64,000 nt of DNA from Physcomitrium patens (taxonomy: Eukaryota > Streptophyta > Bryopsida > Funariales > Funariaceae), in NCBI RefSeq assembly GCF_000002425.4, contig NC_037269.1, positions 6,292,288 to 6,356,287 of the forward strand, given 5' to 3'. Positions 44,198 through 55,483 of this stretch are shown here, one piece after another. Both the position numbers and the translations under genes were made by a program. The notes beneath the pieces were generated by a model. The model searched no databases and was not told the origin of the DNA. It saw nothing but the letters and a program-made list of their open reading frames with translations. The first letter of the stretch is position 1, and each line of letters opens with the position of its first letter.

Positions 44198-47100
44198 CGG
44201 CTGGACATCTCAACATCCAAAATTAATCAAGGTCCCTTTCTCTCAGCTCAACCTTCAGATTGTTTCATGGTACCTTTACATCTGGGTATTTAAGCACTAC
44301 AAGTCGATGCTTTATTAGACTCGGGTGCATCCGCTTGCTTTATAGATGAAGAGTTTGCCAAGCTTCACAATATTTCTCTTGTAAAGAAACTTAAGCCTGT
44401 CCATGTAGAAGTCATAGATAGACGACCATTGTCTTCGGGCAATGTTATCCATGAAACTAAACCATTGAAGGTATGTCTTGAAAACCATGAGAGCAATATT
44501 GTGTTTAATGTTATCAAGACCCCTTCATGTCCTATCATTTTGGGAATATCTTGGCTTGATAGATATAATCCATTGATAGATTGAAAGTTGCGGAAAGTGA
44601 CATTTCCAACAAACTCCTTGAAGGTGGAATCTGCCAAGACAATGTCTAGAAACAAATCCTTGTTTATAGGTGCAAGGGCTTTCATGAAGGAAGCCAAGCA
44701 AAATATACCTCTTGTCATCTTTGCAACTCCGACTCGAGAAGATGCAACTCCGACTTTGGTTATTCCAAAGCAGTATGAAGAATTCAAAGATGTCTTTGAA
44801 AAGAAGAATGCTGATATGCTGCCAGAGCATCGACCCTATGACTGTGCCATTGAATTGCAAGAAGGAGCACAACCACCTTTTGGACCAATCTACAATTTAT
44901 CGCAGACGGAGTTGACTGAGTTGCGGAAGTACATTGACGAGAATCTAGCCAAGAACTTCATCCGTCATTTGAAGTCGCCAGCTGGGGTACCAATCTTATT
45001 TGTGAAGAAGAAAGATGGCTCACTACGGATGTGCGTGGACTATCGAGGTCTCAACAAGGTGACAAAAAAGAATCGCTACCCACTGCCTTTGATCTCTGGT
45101 CTTCTAGAATAACTTGGGCGTGCAAGGATCTTTACAAAGATTGACCTAAGGGGAGCTTACAACCTTGTGCGAATCAAGGAAGGAGATGAATGGAAGACAG
45201 CTTTTCGAACAAGGTATGGCCATTTTGAATACAATGTCATGCCATTTGGTCTTACTAATGCTCCAACGGTCTTTCAACACATGATGAATGACATCTTTCG
45301 AGAGCATCTAGACGATTTTGTTGTCATCTATCTAGATGATATTTTGATATTTTCTAAGAACGAGGAAGAACATGAGAAGCACGTTCGTCTGGTACTCAAA
45401 AAACTACGGGAGCGAGGACTCTATGCCAAATTGGAGAAGTGCTTATTTCACCAAACTGAGATGGAGTTTTTGGAATTCATCGCGACTACGGAAGGATTGA
45501 AGATGGATCCAAAGAAGGTGGAAGCAATCATGTCTTGGGAAGTTCCGAAGACGGTTAGGGACGTACAATATTTCCTTGGATTTGCTAACTACTATTAGAT
45601 CTTCATCAAGAATTATTCTCAAGTTGCTGCCCACCTCACTCGATTAACGTGCAAGGACAAGCTCGAATGGGGACCTATCGCAGAAAAAGCATTCCAAGAT
45701 TTGAAGATGGTATTTACTACAGCTCCAATCTTGGTACATCCGGACTTTACAAAGGCCTTTTATTTGGAGACAGATGCTTCAGATTTTGCTTTGGGAGCTG
45801 TACTTTTATAGATGGGCGTAGATGAGAAGCTCCATCCAGTTGCGTTCTATTCTCGAAAATTCTCTGCTGCTGAGATCAACTATGAGATCCACGATAAGGA
45901 ACTCCTTGCTATAGTAGATTCTTTCCAAGAGTGGCGCCACTTTCTCGAAGGAACTGCACATCCAGTGACCGTATATACGGATCACAAGAATTTGGAGTAT
46001 TTTATGTCGGCTTGGGTTTTGAATCGGCGTCAAGCTCGGTGGAGTATGTCGCTATTCAGGTTCGACTTTGTTATTACTTATCGGCTTGGGAAGCAACAAG
46101 GGTGGTCCGATGCATTATCAAGGAGATCATATCTTGCGCCAAAGGCTGGAGATGCAGCATTTGATCAACAGTGCACGACATTGTTGAAGCCAGAGAAATT
46201 TCGACTCAACGCAGCTATGTACCAATTGATGCTGACTTCCTCGACCAGGTACGGGCCGCAACCATTGAAGATTCTCTAGCCCTTGATATCAAGCAACATG
46301 CTAGTGATGATAAATTCAAGATGGAAGGAGATCTAGTATATTTCGAAGAGTGGTTGTATATCCCAAAAGGGCCAACACGACTCAGAGTTCTTCAATCTCG
46401 TCATGACTTTCCAGCTGCGGGACATTTTGGATTCAATAAGACCTTGGAACTTATTTCCCGCGATTTCTGGTGGCCTCAAATGTGGAAGGATGTGAAAGAT
46501 TTTGTTGTATCTTGTGACATTTGTTCAAGATCCAAAAACCCTCGACATCGGCCTTATGGACTTCTACAGCAATTGCCTATTCCGCGCCGACCATGGTCTT
46601 CGGTTTCCATGGACTTTATTATGGATCTACCACCATCGAATTCATTTGACAGCATTTTTGTTGTCGTAGATCGGCTTACAAAGATGGCACATTTTGTCCC
46701 TTGCAAGAAGACATCGTCAAGCGAAGACACAGCAAGACTCTTTCTTGATAATGTGTAACGATATCATGGTCTACCAGATGATATCGTATCGGATCGAGGA
46801 ACCCAGTTTGTGTCAAAGTTTTGGAAATCTCTTTTTGAGATATTGAAGGTGGATATCAAGCTTTCTTCGGCATTTCATCCTCAAACGGACGGCCAAACAG
46901 AACGAGTGAATCAAGTTTTAGAGCAATATTTACGTTAAACCATCAACTATCAACAAGATGATTGGGCCGCATATCTACCACTAGCCGTGTTCGCATATAA
47001 CAACACCCTTCATGCGTCAACTCAACAAACGCCATTCTTTCCAATTATGGATACCATCCGAAGCTTGACTTATGGAGTTCATCAACGATTAACAATTCGG

Positions 47101-47665
47101 CAGCTGAAGGATTGGTGAAGGAGCTTTCGCAACTTCAAAATATATTGAAGCTTCAATTGCAAACTGCCCAAGAATCTTACAAGGCGTCCGCGGACAAATT
47201 TCGGAATCAGACACCTAAATTCACGATTGGAGACAAAGTTTGGCTACTTTGACGAAATATTAAGACCAAGCGCCATGTGACAAATTGGACTATCGGAGAT
47301 TGGGACCATTTGTTATCCAGAAGCAGATCAATCCTGTAGCGTATCGTCTGGAGTTACCAGCTACTATGAAGGTACATCCTGTCTTTCATGTTTCTTTGTT
47401 GGAGCCTTATCGAGAATCGTCTTTTCCTAGAAGAGTACAATGTCCACCACCTAGCATAGAAATAGAGAACCACAAAGAATACGAGGTGGAAAAGGTCCTG
47501 GATTCACGGCAAAGACGAGGTAAATTAGAATACTTTGTGCATTGGAGCGGTTACGATATTAATAAACAAACATGGGAGCCGGCCAAAAATCTCGCGAATG
47601 CGTCACAAAAGGTACAGGAGTTTCATCGACGATATCCTGAGAAACCTAAGCCGGTTCGACGATAG
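44190..47665 (+). pseudogene. pol: Pol of chromovirus B1: protease, RT, RNase H, integrase, chromodomain
   Basis: Protease is at about 44300 (ALLDSGASACFIDEEF, catalytic DSG). RT 44850-45600 has [61 protein letters not shown] and [11 protein letters not shown]. RNase H 45720-46010 has [16 protein letters not shown] and [16 protein letters not shown]. The integrase zinc domain (46410-46540) has GHFGFNKTLELISRDFWW and CDICSRSK; the core (46590-47030) has [22 protein letters not shown] and [15 protein letters not shown], i.e. the DDE set. The chromodomain (about 47485-47640) has [37 protein letters not shown]. Stops: 44291, 44582, 45110, 45596, 45809, 46756, 46936, 47250; frameshifts near 46200, 47040 and 47270. 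RT wording is of the Tf1/sushi/Tcn1 type. Confidence 0.85.
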
Positions 47666-47810
47666 CTTCTTACTGAAGCTTGCTCATCCAGAAAACAGAA
47701 AAGAAGAGAGAGCACCACCAAAATCCATAGTTGATGTAGTCATTCTCTCCAAGATAGCGTAGAACTTTGTTAGTAGCCCAAGTTTGTTCTTATTGTTTTA
47801 GCCTTTGAAT

Positions 47811-48158
47811 ATGGATAGCCAAGATACTACACTTGTCATGTCATCTCAAGCAACTAGCTCACGAAGACGACCGCGAGATGAAGAACCGCTTGCACCACGA
47901 CGACGTCGAAGGATTCCGAGTAACAGATCGCTGGTGATTGTATTTGAGGTCGAGCCTGCCTACAATGGTCAGCCAGAAGGAGTGTTTGTAGGACAATTTC
48001 ACAATGAAGACACAGAGGTTCATGCTTGGTCAGAAGTTGAAGGCGTGGGCCACTACCGTTGGCTTCAAGGACCATTGAATCACTTGCCTCGTGAAAAACA
48101 ATTGGAGTTCATAGCAGAGGTTATGCGACAAATCTTCATTTTCTTGCGTTGGTATTGA
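47811..48158 (+). CDS. Accessory ORF of chromovirus B1, unknown function (intact)
   Basis: 115 residues, open from MDSQDTTLVMSSQATSSRR to FIFLRWY. The start is chosen by alignment with B2 (MDSQEIDT); an ATG two codons upstream is alternative. A short basic region comes first (RRRPRDEEPLAPRRRRR), then a compact part: SLVIVFEVEPAYNGQPEG, FVGQFHNEDTEVHAWSE, GHYRWLQGPLNHLPREK and VMRQIFIFLRWY. No signal peptide or membrane helix. It lies 145 bp after the pol stop and 50 bp before the 3' LTR, in sense orientation, so a subgenomic or readthrough RNA would be needed. The basic patch suggests nucleic-acid binding or a nuclear signal (inference). I recognise no known family. Confidence 0.65.
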   Translation: MDSQDTTLVMSSQATSSRRRPRDEEPLAPRRRRRIPSNRSLVIVFEVEPAYNGQPEGVFVGQFHNEDTEVHAWSEVEGVGHYRWLQGPLNHLPREKQLEFIAEVMRQIFIFLRWY

Positions 48159-48208
48159 CTGACGATAACATTGCTTCTCGGAGACCTCGAAGCTAAAGGA
48201 GGAGGTGA

Positions 48209-48680
48209 TGTTAGGGACATAGTCCTTAGACCTTTCTAGAGACAAGTTTCTAGAACCTTCTAGAAAGAAGTCTCTAGAAACTTCCAGAAGATTCCTTGAA
48301 TATTCTCTTGGAATATTCTTCAAAGATTCTCTAAAGATTCTTTGAAGATTTCCTAAAGATTTCCTTAGAAGGCTCTAGAAGATTCTTAGAATCTTCTAGT
48401 AGATTCTAGAAAGTTACTTGAGAAGCTTCCTAGCTCTTGGATAGTTGCTCGAGAAGCTTCATAGTTCTTGGGAAGCTTCTTGATGCGCTTCCTTAGAACC
48501 ATAGGCCAGTAGTATATATAGGAGTCGAGGCTGAAGAGTCCTTCAGTCTCGACAACACATCTCTTGGAGTTCTAGCTCACCTTTCTGGTATTGTTCTTGT
48601 ACTCATCTGTTTAATCTAGTTCTGCCACTTCTTCTTGAACTTATTGTTAGATTTCAAGTCTGTATTTTGTGTGCGTGACA
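48209..48680 (+). repeat. 3' LTR of B1
   Basis: 472 bp, preceded by the purine tract AAAGGAGGAGGTGA. It differs from the 5' LTR at 11 positions, two of them in the final GTGCGTGACA. Followed by AGATG, the target duplication. Confidence 0.9.
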
Positions 48681-48788
48681 AGATGGTGGAGATGGCCTAG
48701 ACAAAGATTTGAAGAACATATTATGAATCAAACAGCAACTAGGTTAATTGGTACATAACAAAGGATGCACAGATTCAGAGGAGGTGGA
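48681..48788 (+). other. 3' end of family A internal region with polypurine tract
   Basis: Continuation of 42148 after removal of B1. Matches 6971-7065 (AATCAAACAGCAA). It ends in CAGAGGAGGTGGA before the LTR. Confidence 0.75.
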
Positions 48789-50139
48789 TGTCGTGTTGTA
48801 ACACGTGTATATGATAAAAATATAAATGAAGAAGATTTATTAATATTTAGCTACCTTGGGTGTTAGAAGCGGTGGCCAATTCTAGTGCAAATACTCAAAG
48901 GCCAGGTTCAGTCACCCCATTACAATCAGCCGAGGCATACTCACCAGTAACAAAATGCTCCGTTCGATTCCAATAAAGAGAATCAAAAGAAAGGCAAAGG
49001 ACCAATTCAACGACGGGTGAGCCTGGTTCGAAGAGCCAATTGAATCCAATTTCAGAAGACCTCTAATTTAAGTCCTATTACGGACCTCTTACCCAATATA
49101 AGACCTGACTTGGTCGGGCAACCCAATGTGGTCCGATTACGGGCTTCGATTTTGTTTCACGTTGTTCCGTTCTTTGTACCGTTTCGAGAATGTCTTTTCT
49201 GTAAAAAGAATCTCTAAAGGGCAAAAATGGGGAGAGAAAAGAAAGAGGTCGATTGTTCCAATTCGGGGGAGTCCAAGGCAGAAGAATAGGATCTTCTCAT
49301 GGTTAAAGAAGAAAATTAGGATTTTAAGGGGGAGAGAACTAGCTTCATGCTTTGGGAGAAAAAGACAGAGAATTGGGGTTTTTTTTCTTTATAGGATTTT
49401 GAGAAGACTTGGGCAATCGTTGCTGAAAGTCAGTGTTATATTGGTGAACTAGATTTTTTCTGTCAGAGAAGAAAGGCTAGTACTCTTAATTGTTGATGAA
49501 ATGAGAGATACTTCTGTGGTTGAAATTCAGAGTTGTCTAGAGGTTGAGTATGCTGAATGCATCCGTGGTTGTGTTAATCTGACTGTATGGATAGAAGGTA
49601 TCTGCTAACAGTTTAAAGAGGTATTGGGAGTTGGCAAATTGAGGATTATTTAGGGTTTCTATAATAACTGGGGACCTACCGACAAAGATAAGAGGAATAT
49701 TGGTGAGCGGCCAAGGAACATCGGTGCGGATTGCAACATAGCCTCACAATCTGTAAGCGGAGTTGAACTAGAACTTCTTGAGCATTCGAAATGACTTGCT
49801 GAGATACTAGCGATAGATGTTTCACAACAAGTCGGAAGGACAGATTGAGGATCACAGCTTGCCGAAGTTCACGGTCTAGGATTAAGGTAATTAACGATAA
49901 AGATAAAATAAAAAACATAAAATAAATAAAATAAAATAAAAATAACAAAAGAGATTGAAATTATATAGGATCTTTAGGTGTTTTATATTGGAATTAAGCT
50001 TTTACATTGCAGTTCGATATAGATTGTATTTGCGTAGTCAAGAACCCAATAGACTGCTTGAGTACTAGCGAAACACCATACTACCTCCTACAGCTAGACG
50101 TCCGACGCGTTCTCAAGCAAAATAGTACGCAATATGACA
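48789..50139 (+). repeat. 3' LTR of the complete A element
   Basis: Starts TGTCGTGTTGTAACACGTG and ends GCAATATGACA. Aligns with 33088-34432 over its whole length with scattered, mostly transition, differences. Confidence 0.85.
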
Positions 50140-52439
50140 CCAGTGCATTTGTAAGTCCAAAAAGCATGATGTTGTATTCAAAATGCCCATATCTAGTTCA
50201 AAATACAATCTTCCATTCATTTCATTTTTTAATATGTACTAAATTATATGCTCTCCATAGATCTATTTTTGTGTAGATCTTAGCTTGATTCAATTGATCA
50301 AGAAGTCAAAATATCAAAGATAGAAGGTATTTATTTTTGATGGTGATCTTGTTGAGTCCTCAATAATCAACACACATCCATAATGATATAACTTTCTTTT
50401 TTATAAATAAGATTGGAGCTCTTACTGGTGATTTGGAATGGCGTATGAAATTCTTGGTTAGATTTTCTTCAATATATTCTTTGACTTTAGCCAATTCATT
50501 TTGTGATAAACTATAGATTAGTCCAAATGGCGGTTGAGCTTTTTCTTGAAGGTCAATTGAGTAGTCAGAGGGATGATTTTTTGGAAGAGTATCCATATTC
50601 TTTTTTTCAAATACATCTTTAAATTCTTGATATTGGTTGAGAATGCTATTTGAAGACTTTGCATTATTAGAAACATGTGTGGCATAAATGACATAAAATG
50701 ATCATTCTTTTGTACCATACAAGAAAGCTCTTGCACATATAAACATAGGTTTAATTGTACTAGACTTATGTCTTTCTATTAGATTAATTTCACTCTTAAT
50801 TATGCTTTTAGATAAGTCAAGGATATGAGAAATCTAATCTATGAAAAGATTATATTTTTTTAACCATGATAAATCAAAAATGATTGGATTAGAGGGAGAT
50901 CTAATTATATTAAAGATTATGCAACTACTATAACCATTTATTGTTATATCTATAGGAAGTATTTCATTTGTAATATCTTCCAAAGATAATGGACGACTAT
51001 CTATGACTTCTACATGAACAGATTTAGTTTTTTGTAGTAATGGAATTTTATGACTTTTAACAAATTCTATGTCTAAGAAACAAGCTGAGGCTTCTAAACC
51101 TATCAAGGTGGAGGCTTTATAATTATTAGGTCCTAAATATATATTTATTATAAAACAAGGAGAGGATTCTGAGGAGAAGATAGGACCTTCATTAAAAATT
51201 GTACAAGATTCTAGCCGCACAATCTCTATTGTAGCTAGACAAATTTATTTTCCAACACATTATTTTCTTTGATAAATGTACTTTTCATTTTATAATTTTT
51301 TTGTTTCTTTGAAAAAATTTGAGTAATATGTTTAGGTTCTCTACAATATAAGCACAATCTTTCTTGACAATGATGAGTCTTTTCTTACTCAGTAAGAGGT
51401 TTAAAATATACCACATCAATTTGTATATCTTCTACTTTTGAATGTATGTATTGAAGAGATGTTGGTAATGCCATCGAATTGTAGTAACATTGATGCTTAT
51501 TTGTACGACTCTCAAATCAAAATTCAAAAAGTCGATTGTCATATTTCATAGCAAAGTCAATTGTTTGATTCAATGTTTGAAGATCAGGTAAGTTGAGCAT
51601 CAATTTCTTTACTTCATATTATAATCCATAGAAAAATTGGCTAATAAGTACAATATCATCCCACTTGATATCAATTACAAGTTGTCAAAATTATGAAGCA
51701 TATAACATTACAAATCGATTACTTTATTGTAACATATGGATCTTATTCGTTGCAACATAAGTTGCATCATGTTCTCCATACATAGACCGAAATTCCACCA
51801 AAAATACCTCCAGATTATCCAATATTGGATCTCGTCATTCAAAAAAAGATGAAAACCACGTTAGTGTTGAACTTGAAAGAAGTGTACCAATGAATCTAAC
51901 TTGTGATCTTGAAGTTGGATAGATTTGAAATTGAAGTTCAATCACAAGTTGTACTTGATTGATAAATCCTCAAAATTTGGATCTTATACCATCAAACTTC
52001 TCAAACAAAGCAATTCTTGGTTCTCTAACACTTGAAGGATGTTCCATCATGGGTGGAAGGACATGATTTGGTGCAGATATTAAAGCAACTCTAATCATCT
52101 CTGTATCCTCACTTCCTGCCATTATTATTGATTCTTGTAGTGGTAAGCTAAGTTGATGCATTGCAAGCATCAACTTCTTCAATTGCTCTTGCATTTGTGC
52201 CATTGCACTCTTTATTTTAATAAGCTCTACCATAATAACACTCAAAAAAATATCTAATACCATTCAAGTCAAGTAAAAGAAAGAACTTGAGAACAAAAAA
52301 AATACTAAGAAAAATATCAATTTAGAAGAGGGTAATCCGTAACTTCTAATATACTTACATCTTATCATGAGAAACGAATAATCTACTCTTAATCAAGATA
52401 AGATAAAGCTCTAATATTATAAGTGTACTCTTATCAATT
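50140..52439 (-). pseudogene. Family F gag, protease and RT N-terminus (element E, right part)
   Basis: On the minus strand: gag from MVELIKIKSAMAQ (about 52230) with EKFDGIRSKF; a decayed zinc knuckle near 51330-51370; protease region 51220-50834 (STLIGLEASACFLD, so DSG is lost); RT 50736-50140 with YSLSQNELAKVKEYI, FIRHSKSPVRAPILF and FGLTNAL. At 50140 it is cut by the family A LTR and resumes at 33087. Stops throughout. Confidence 0.8.
52427..52437 (-). promoter_or_regulatory. Predicted self-priming primer-binding site (element E)
   Basis: Minus-strand TTGATAAGAGT, two bases after the LTR end at 52440, pairs 11/11 with ACTCTTATCAA of its LTR (52622-52612), which starts 31 nt after the TATA box (minus-strand first T at 52653). 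The sequence differs from that of B1 at several positions while pairing is kept. Confidence 0.6.
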
Positions 52440-52998
52440 TGTTAAAGACATGAACTACAAGATGATGCATAAATCAATGAAATCCATATCAAAGAAAGAG
52501 TAAAAAATAGAAGTAAAGAAGTGCATATATTAAAAAGAAAATAGAATAGCTTATTGCCAAAAGAGAAGAAAACTTGAGACTCTTGAAACTAGAGTAGAAC
52601 CAAGAAATGAGTTGATAAGAGTGAAGAAGACTCCGCTCTTGTCTCTATATATACTATCTAACTAAGGGCTACATGGCAATGTTCTATAGGACCTCTAATA
52701 TGTGTTGAATTTGTATGATACATGCCTTGACTTACAAAGCAAGTTTTTCTATGTGTAAACCACATAATTAATTTAGTCTTCAAACTAACAATATATATAA
52801 TAAATGGTCAACTTGTTGACTACTTTTCTAATCCAAAAAGATAATTATAGATACCTATAAAGTCAAAGTAGTATCTATGAAGCTTCTAAGAAGCTTCTAT
52901 GAAAGATATTATAGAATTAACTTATTTTTATCACTTCTACTTATTTCTACTTATTTATACAAGTAATTACTAGCTTACATGTGTATGTCTGTGATACA
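52440..52998 (-). repeat. 5' LTR of element E (family F)
   Basis: On the minus strand starts TGTATCACAGACATACACATG and ends CATGTCTTTAACA, 559 bp, aligning with 23229-23786. GAAGCTTCTTAGAAGCTTC at about 52890 gives several GAA/TTC pairs. TATATATA box at 52646-52653. Confidence 0.85.
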
Positions 52999-53029
52999 TA
53001 TCTACTATTGACAATCTATTTTCTATTTT

Positions 53030-53870
53030 TTCTTAATAATTCTATTATTCACTCAAAAAAAATTTTGATTTTAAGTACATTAAGTATATTTTTTTATATT
53101 AAATATTCAAGTGATTCAATTCAATGACTCACAAAAGCATAAGATAGTTTAGAATAATATTGTCGAGAAGAGTTACTACTCGATTTTGGAATATGTGAGG
53201 ATCTATTATTTTTAATAAATTTTCTTTCATATAAAAAGTACTATTTTTAGAATTATATTTTAAATAATTCATTGATATTTATTATAATATATTAAATAAT
53301 TATGTTGAAAAACTTAAATCATTAATTCTACCTTGGAAAGTAATGAATGCATTCCATGAATCAAGAAGAGTAGCTAATAATAAATTGACTTATTGTGATT
53401 TTGTGAAAATAAAACTAGTAATAATAGCTTCCTTGAGAATATACTTCTAATTTTTTTTATAAATGCATGAATATCTTCATTCTCATTTATAGTTAAATGA
53501 CAAAGATTCTTGTAAAAATATATTTGAGAAGCTTTATTTGATTGTTTGTAAGTATGCTTGATTTAATCCCAAACTACCTTTGATGAAGACAATTTGAGTA
53601 GTATTATAAGTTACTTATCTCTATAATACAAAAGTATTTGTGCAAAGGCTTTGACATAGTTCAAATTCCAGACATGATATTGTATCAAATTAAATGTATC
53701 AAATGCAACTTTAGAGCCATTAACTACTCCCCATAATTCTACTTGACTTCAGATAATCTCTATTTTAATATTCCAAGTGCAATAGTTATTTGCAAAAAAT
53801 AAGGATATTAATAGAGTACAATAAGAGCTATGAAAAGCCATAGTAGATAGAGTTTCTTACTTATACTAAA
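53030..53870 (-). pseudogene. Ty1/copia gag remnant
   Basis: Minus-strand translation gives NNYCTWNIKIEI, VELWGVVNGSK, AFAQILLYYRDK, SSSKVVWDxIKHTY and YKNLCHLTINENEDIHAF, the block order of copia gag (YxxWkxxm, W-vv-g, A-I-l-i-d, A-e-aWd-L, L---km-e---v--hi). A LLATLLDSWNAFI block lies at about 53370. Heavily decayed, no pol found. Confidence 0.6.
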
Positions 53871-53886
53871 GAGAATGAAGGACAAT

Positions 53887-53902
53887 TTGTACTCTAATAT
53901 CA
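53887..53902 (-). promoter_or_regulatory. Copia primer-binding site (initiator tRNA-Met type, mutated)
   Basis: Minus-strand TGATATTAGAGTACAA directly after the LTR end, resembling TGGTATCAGAGC with two changes. Confidence 0.5.
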
Positions 53903-54113
53903 TGTAAGAGAAAGAATAATAAAAATGATAAAATAAAGCATGAAGTATATTAATAAAATAACTTCATTACATCATATTCATAAAAGCCTTTTATATTGTC
54001 TTATGGAGGGAAGTAATCATAACTTCTCCATAACTACTTTGTAACTACCTAAAGGTAATTCTTCATTTACTAACATGTATTAATTAATCTAATATATATT
54101 AATAAATCTAACA
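53903..54113 (-). repeat. Short LTR of the copia remnant
   Basis: Minus strand TGTTAGATTTATTAATATA ... TTTCTCTTACA, 211 bp, placed immediately upstream of the primer site and gag. TG...CA ends. Confidence 0.55.
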
Positions 54114-55450
54114 AGGAACTGGTTTGATGAGGCTCGAATGCTCAATGTAATTATATTAGCTTCCTCATTGATACAATAATATCTGCCTCTCATAAACCAA
54201 ACAATGCAATTGTCAGATATGAAAGATAGACTAATTAATGATCTTCTAGTGGCTCGCACTACAATCTGTAGTAACTTAGTGTCCTTACAAATAACCTTGT
54301 AGTCCCTAAAATTTGTACTTCAAATCGGGTGGAGACGAGCTCTGCGCAATGCAGATGGGTTTGACTCTAGTCCAATGAATACTGGGCAGAAACATAACCT
54401 TGTGTCGAGTTTTACAATATAACTCAAGGAACTTCTATCCTGTTTCTTTGTAACCCCTAATGTTGCTAAAACATTTCAGCATCAGATCTATAATCTATTA
54501 ATAGTAAAATCTAAAGTTAAATTCGCAACACAACAATAACAGTACATCATTCGATGGCTTGATAGCATTTTAAAATAATTCAATTTTGACCAGAGAGATT
54601 TTTAATTTGACTTACCTAAAAAGTCCTCCCTAGATCCCTCATTTTCGTTGGCTTTGATGTTCTGATCTTGCAAGGGGTGAGGGGGGTGGCCTATGGAACT
54701 CTTTGCACTAAGTGTGTTGGTGAAAAGTGAGGAAAGGCTGTACTGGAGCAATTTGGAGGAAGAGCAGGTGAGATTGGTGTGTTGGTTTCTCATGGACATT
54801 ACTCGGAGCGTCTACTGCAATGAATTTGAGTATGAGCTACAAAAGGTAGAAAGAAGCAGTAAGTCTATTTTACATTGTAAGAATGTTGGATAGGCCTTGG
54901 AGTTGAATTGTGAAAAAAGATTAGTGAGAACAGTGTGGTGTGAAAAAAAGTTTCTAAAAACACCAAATAATACTAAATGTTTTGGTGAATAATTGTATTT
55001 TAGTGACAATGAATTCATTTAAGATTCAAGTGGGTCAATTTAATATTCCCAGAAAATAAAAGGTGATTAAGAATCCGCAGCATTATCATACTAGTTGTTT
55101 CTGAACTCTAATTACGATGTAGTTATGTTCAAAGTGGGAACAGCTGATTTGTTGAGAAAAGAACTTACATGGAGTTGTACTTGCTGGTGTATGGTTTGTA
55201 CAACTAAGCATCGTTATTCCTGAGGCATGCAATGAAGTGAACTAGACTGGTTTGCATTACTCACTGGAGTGGATCAAGAGGCTCCGGAAAAAGCCAAGTG
55301 GTGATAATCGGTTGAATCAAGAAAATCCTCGCCATGTAGATCGATAAGAGAGGCTGGTTGCTGCAGTGAAGATCCAATCAAAAGTTCCATGAGGTGGGAG
55401 TGGGCATGTAAAGGACCGCAATACTTTTTTACCTGTCCGCCACTTGGGAA
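54114..55450. other. Intergenic stretch, no gene supported
   Basis: AT-rich unique-looking DNA between the copia LTR and the upstream region of the LEA-like gene. Short ORFs here show no domain or codon pattern I would trust. Could contain distal regulatory DNA. Confidence 0.4.
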
Positions 55451-55454
55451 ACTA

Positions 55455-55483
55455 ACGTGCCTCAGTGCCTGCATGGACACGTC
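55455..55483. promoter_or_regulatory. Two ACGT-core (ABRE-like) motifs upstream of the LEA-like gene
   Basis: AACGTGCC (ACGTG at 55455-55459) and GACACGTCTC (CACGTC at 55478-55483, reverse GACGTG) lie 20 bp apart, about 690 bp upstream of the start codon. Paired ACGT elements are a known basis for ABA response, but the distance is large. Confidence 0.25.

Larger units (their letters stand above)
42149..48680 (+). mobile_element. Complete Ty3/gypsy chromovirus B1 (family B reference copy)
   Basis: 6532 bp with 472-bp LTRs at both ends (11 differences, 8 of them transitions) and an exact 5-bp target duplication AGATG (42144-42148 and 48681-48685). Order: LTR, self-priming site, repeated leader, intact gag, pol in the -1 frame relative to gag, chromodomain, accessory ORF, purine tract, LTR. 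It sits in the 3' part of family A integrase. It is the youngest element in the window by LTR divergence, yet its pol has about eight stops and three frameshifts. Confidence 0.9.
33088..50139 (+). mobile_element. Complete family A LTR retrotransposon (host of C2 and B1 insertions)
   Basis: LTRs at 33088-34432 and 48789-50139, with gag, protease, RT, RNase H and integrase in between and no chromodomain. Without C2 (34589-36584) and B1 (42149-48680) the element is about 8.5 kb. It is inserted in element E RT; the flanks TCGG (33084-33087) and CCAG (50140-50143) are compatible with a decayed 4-bp duplication. In the 180-bp LTR stretch I aligned (33301/49001) there are 7 differences. Confidence 0.85.
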
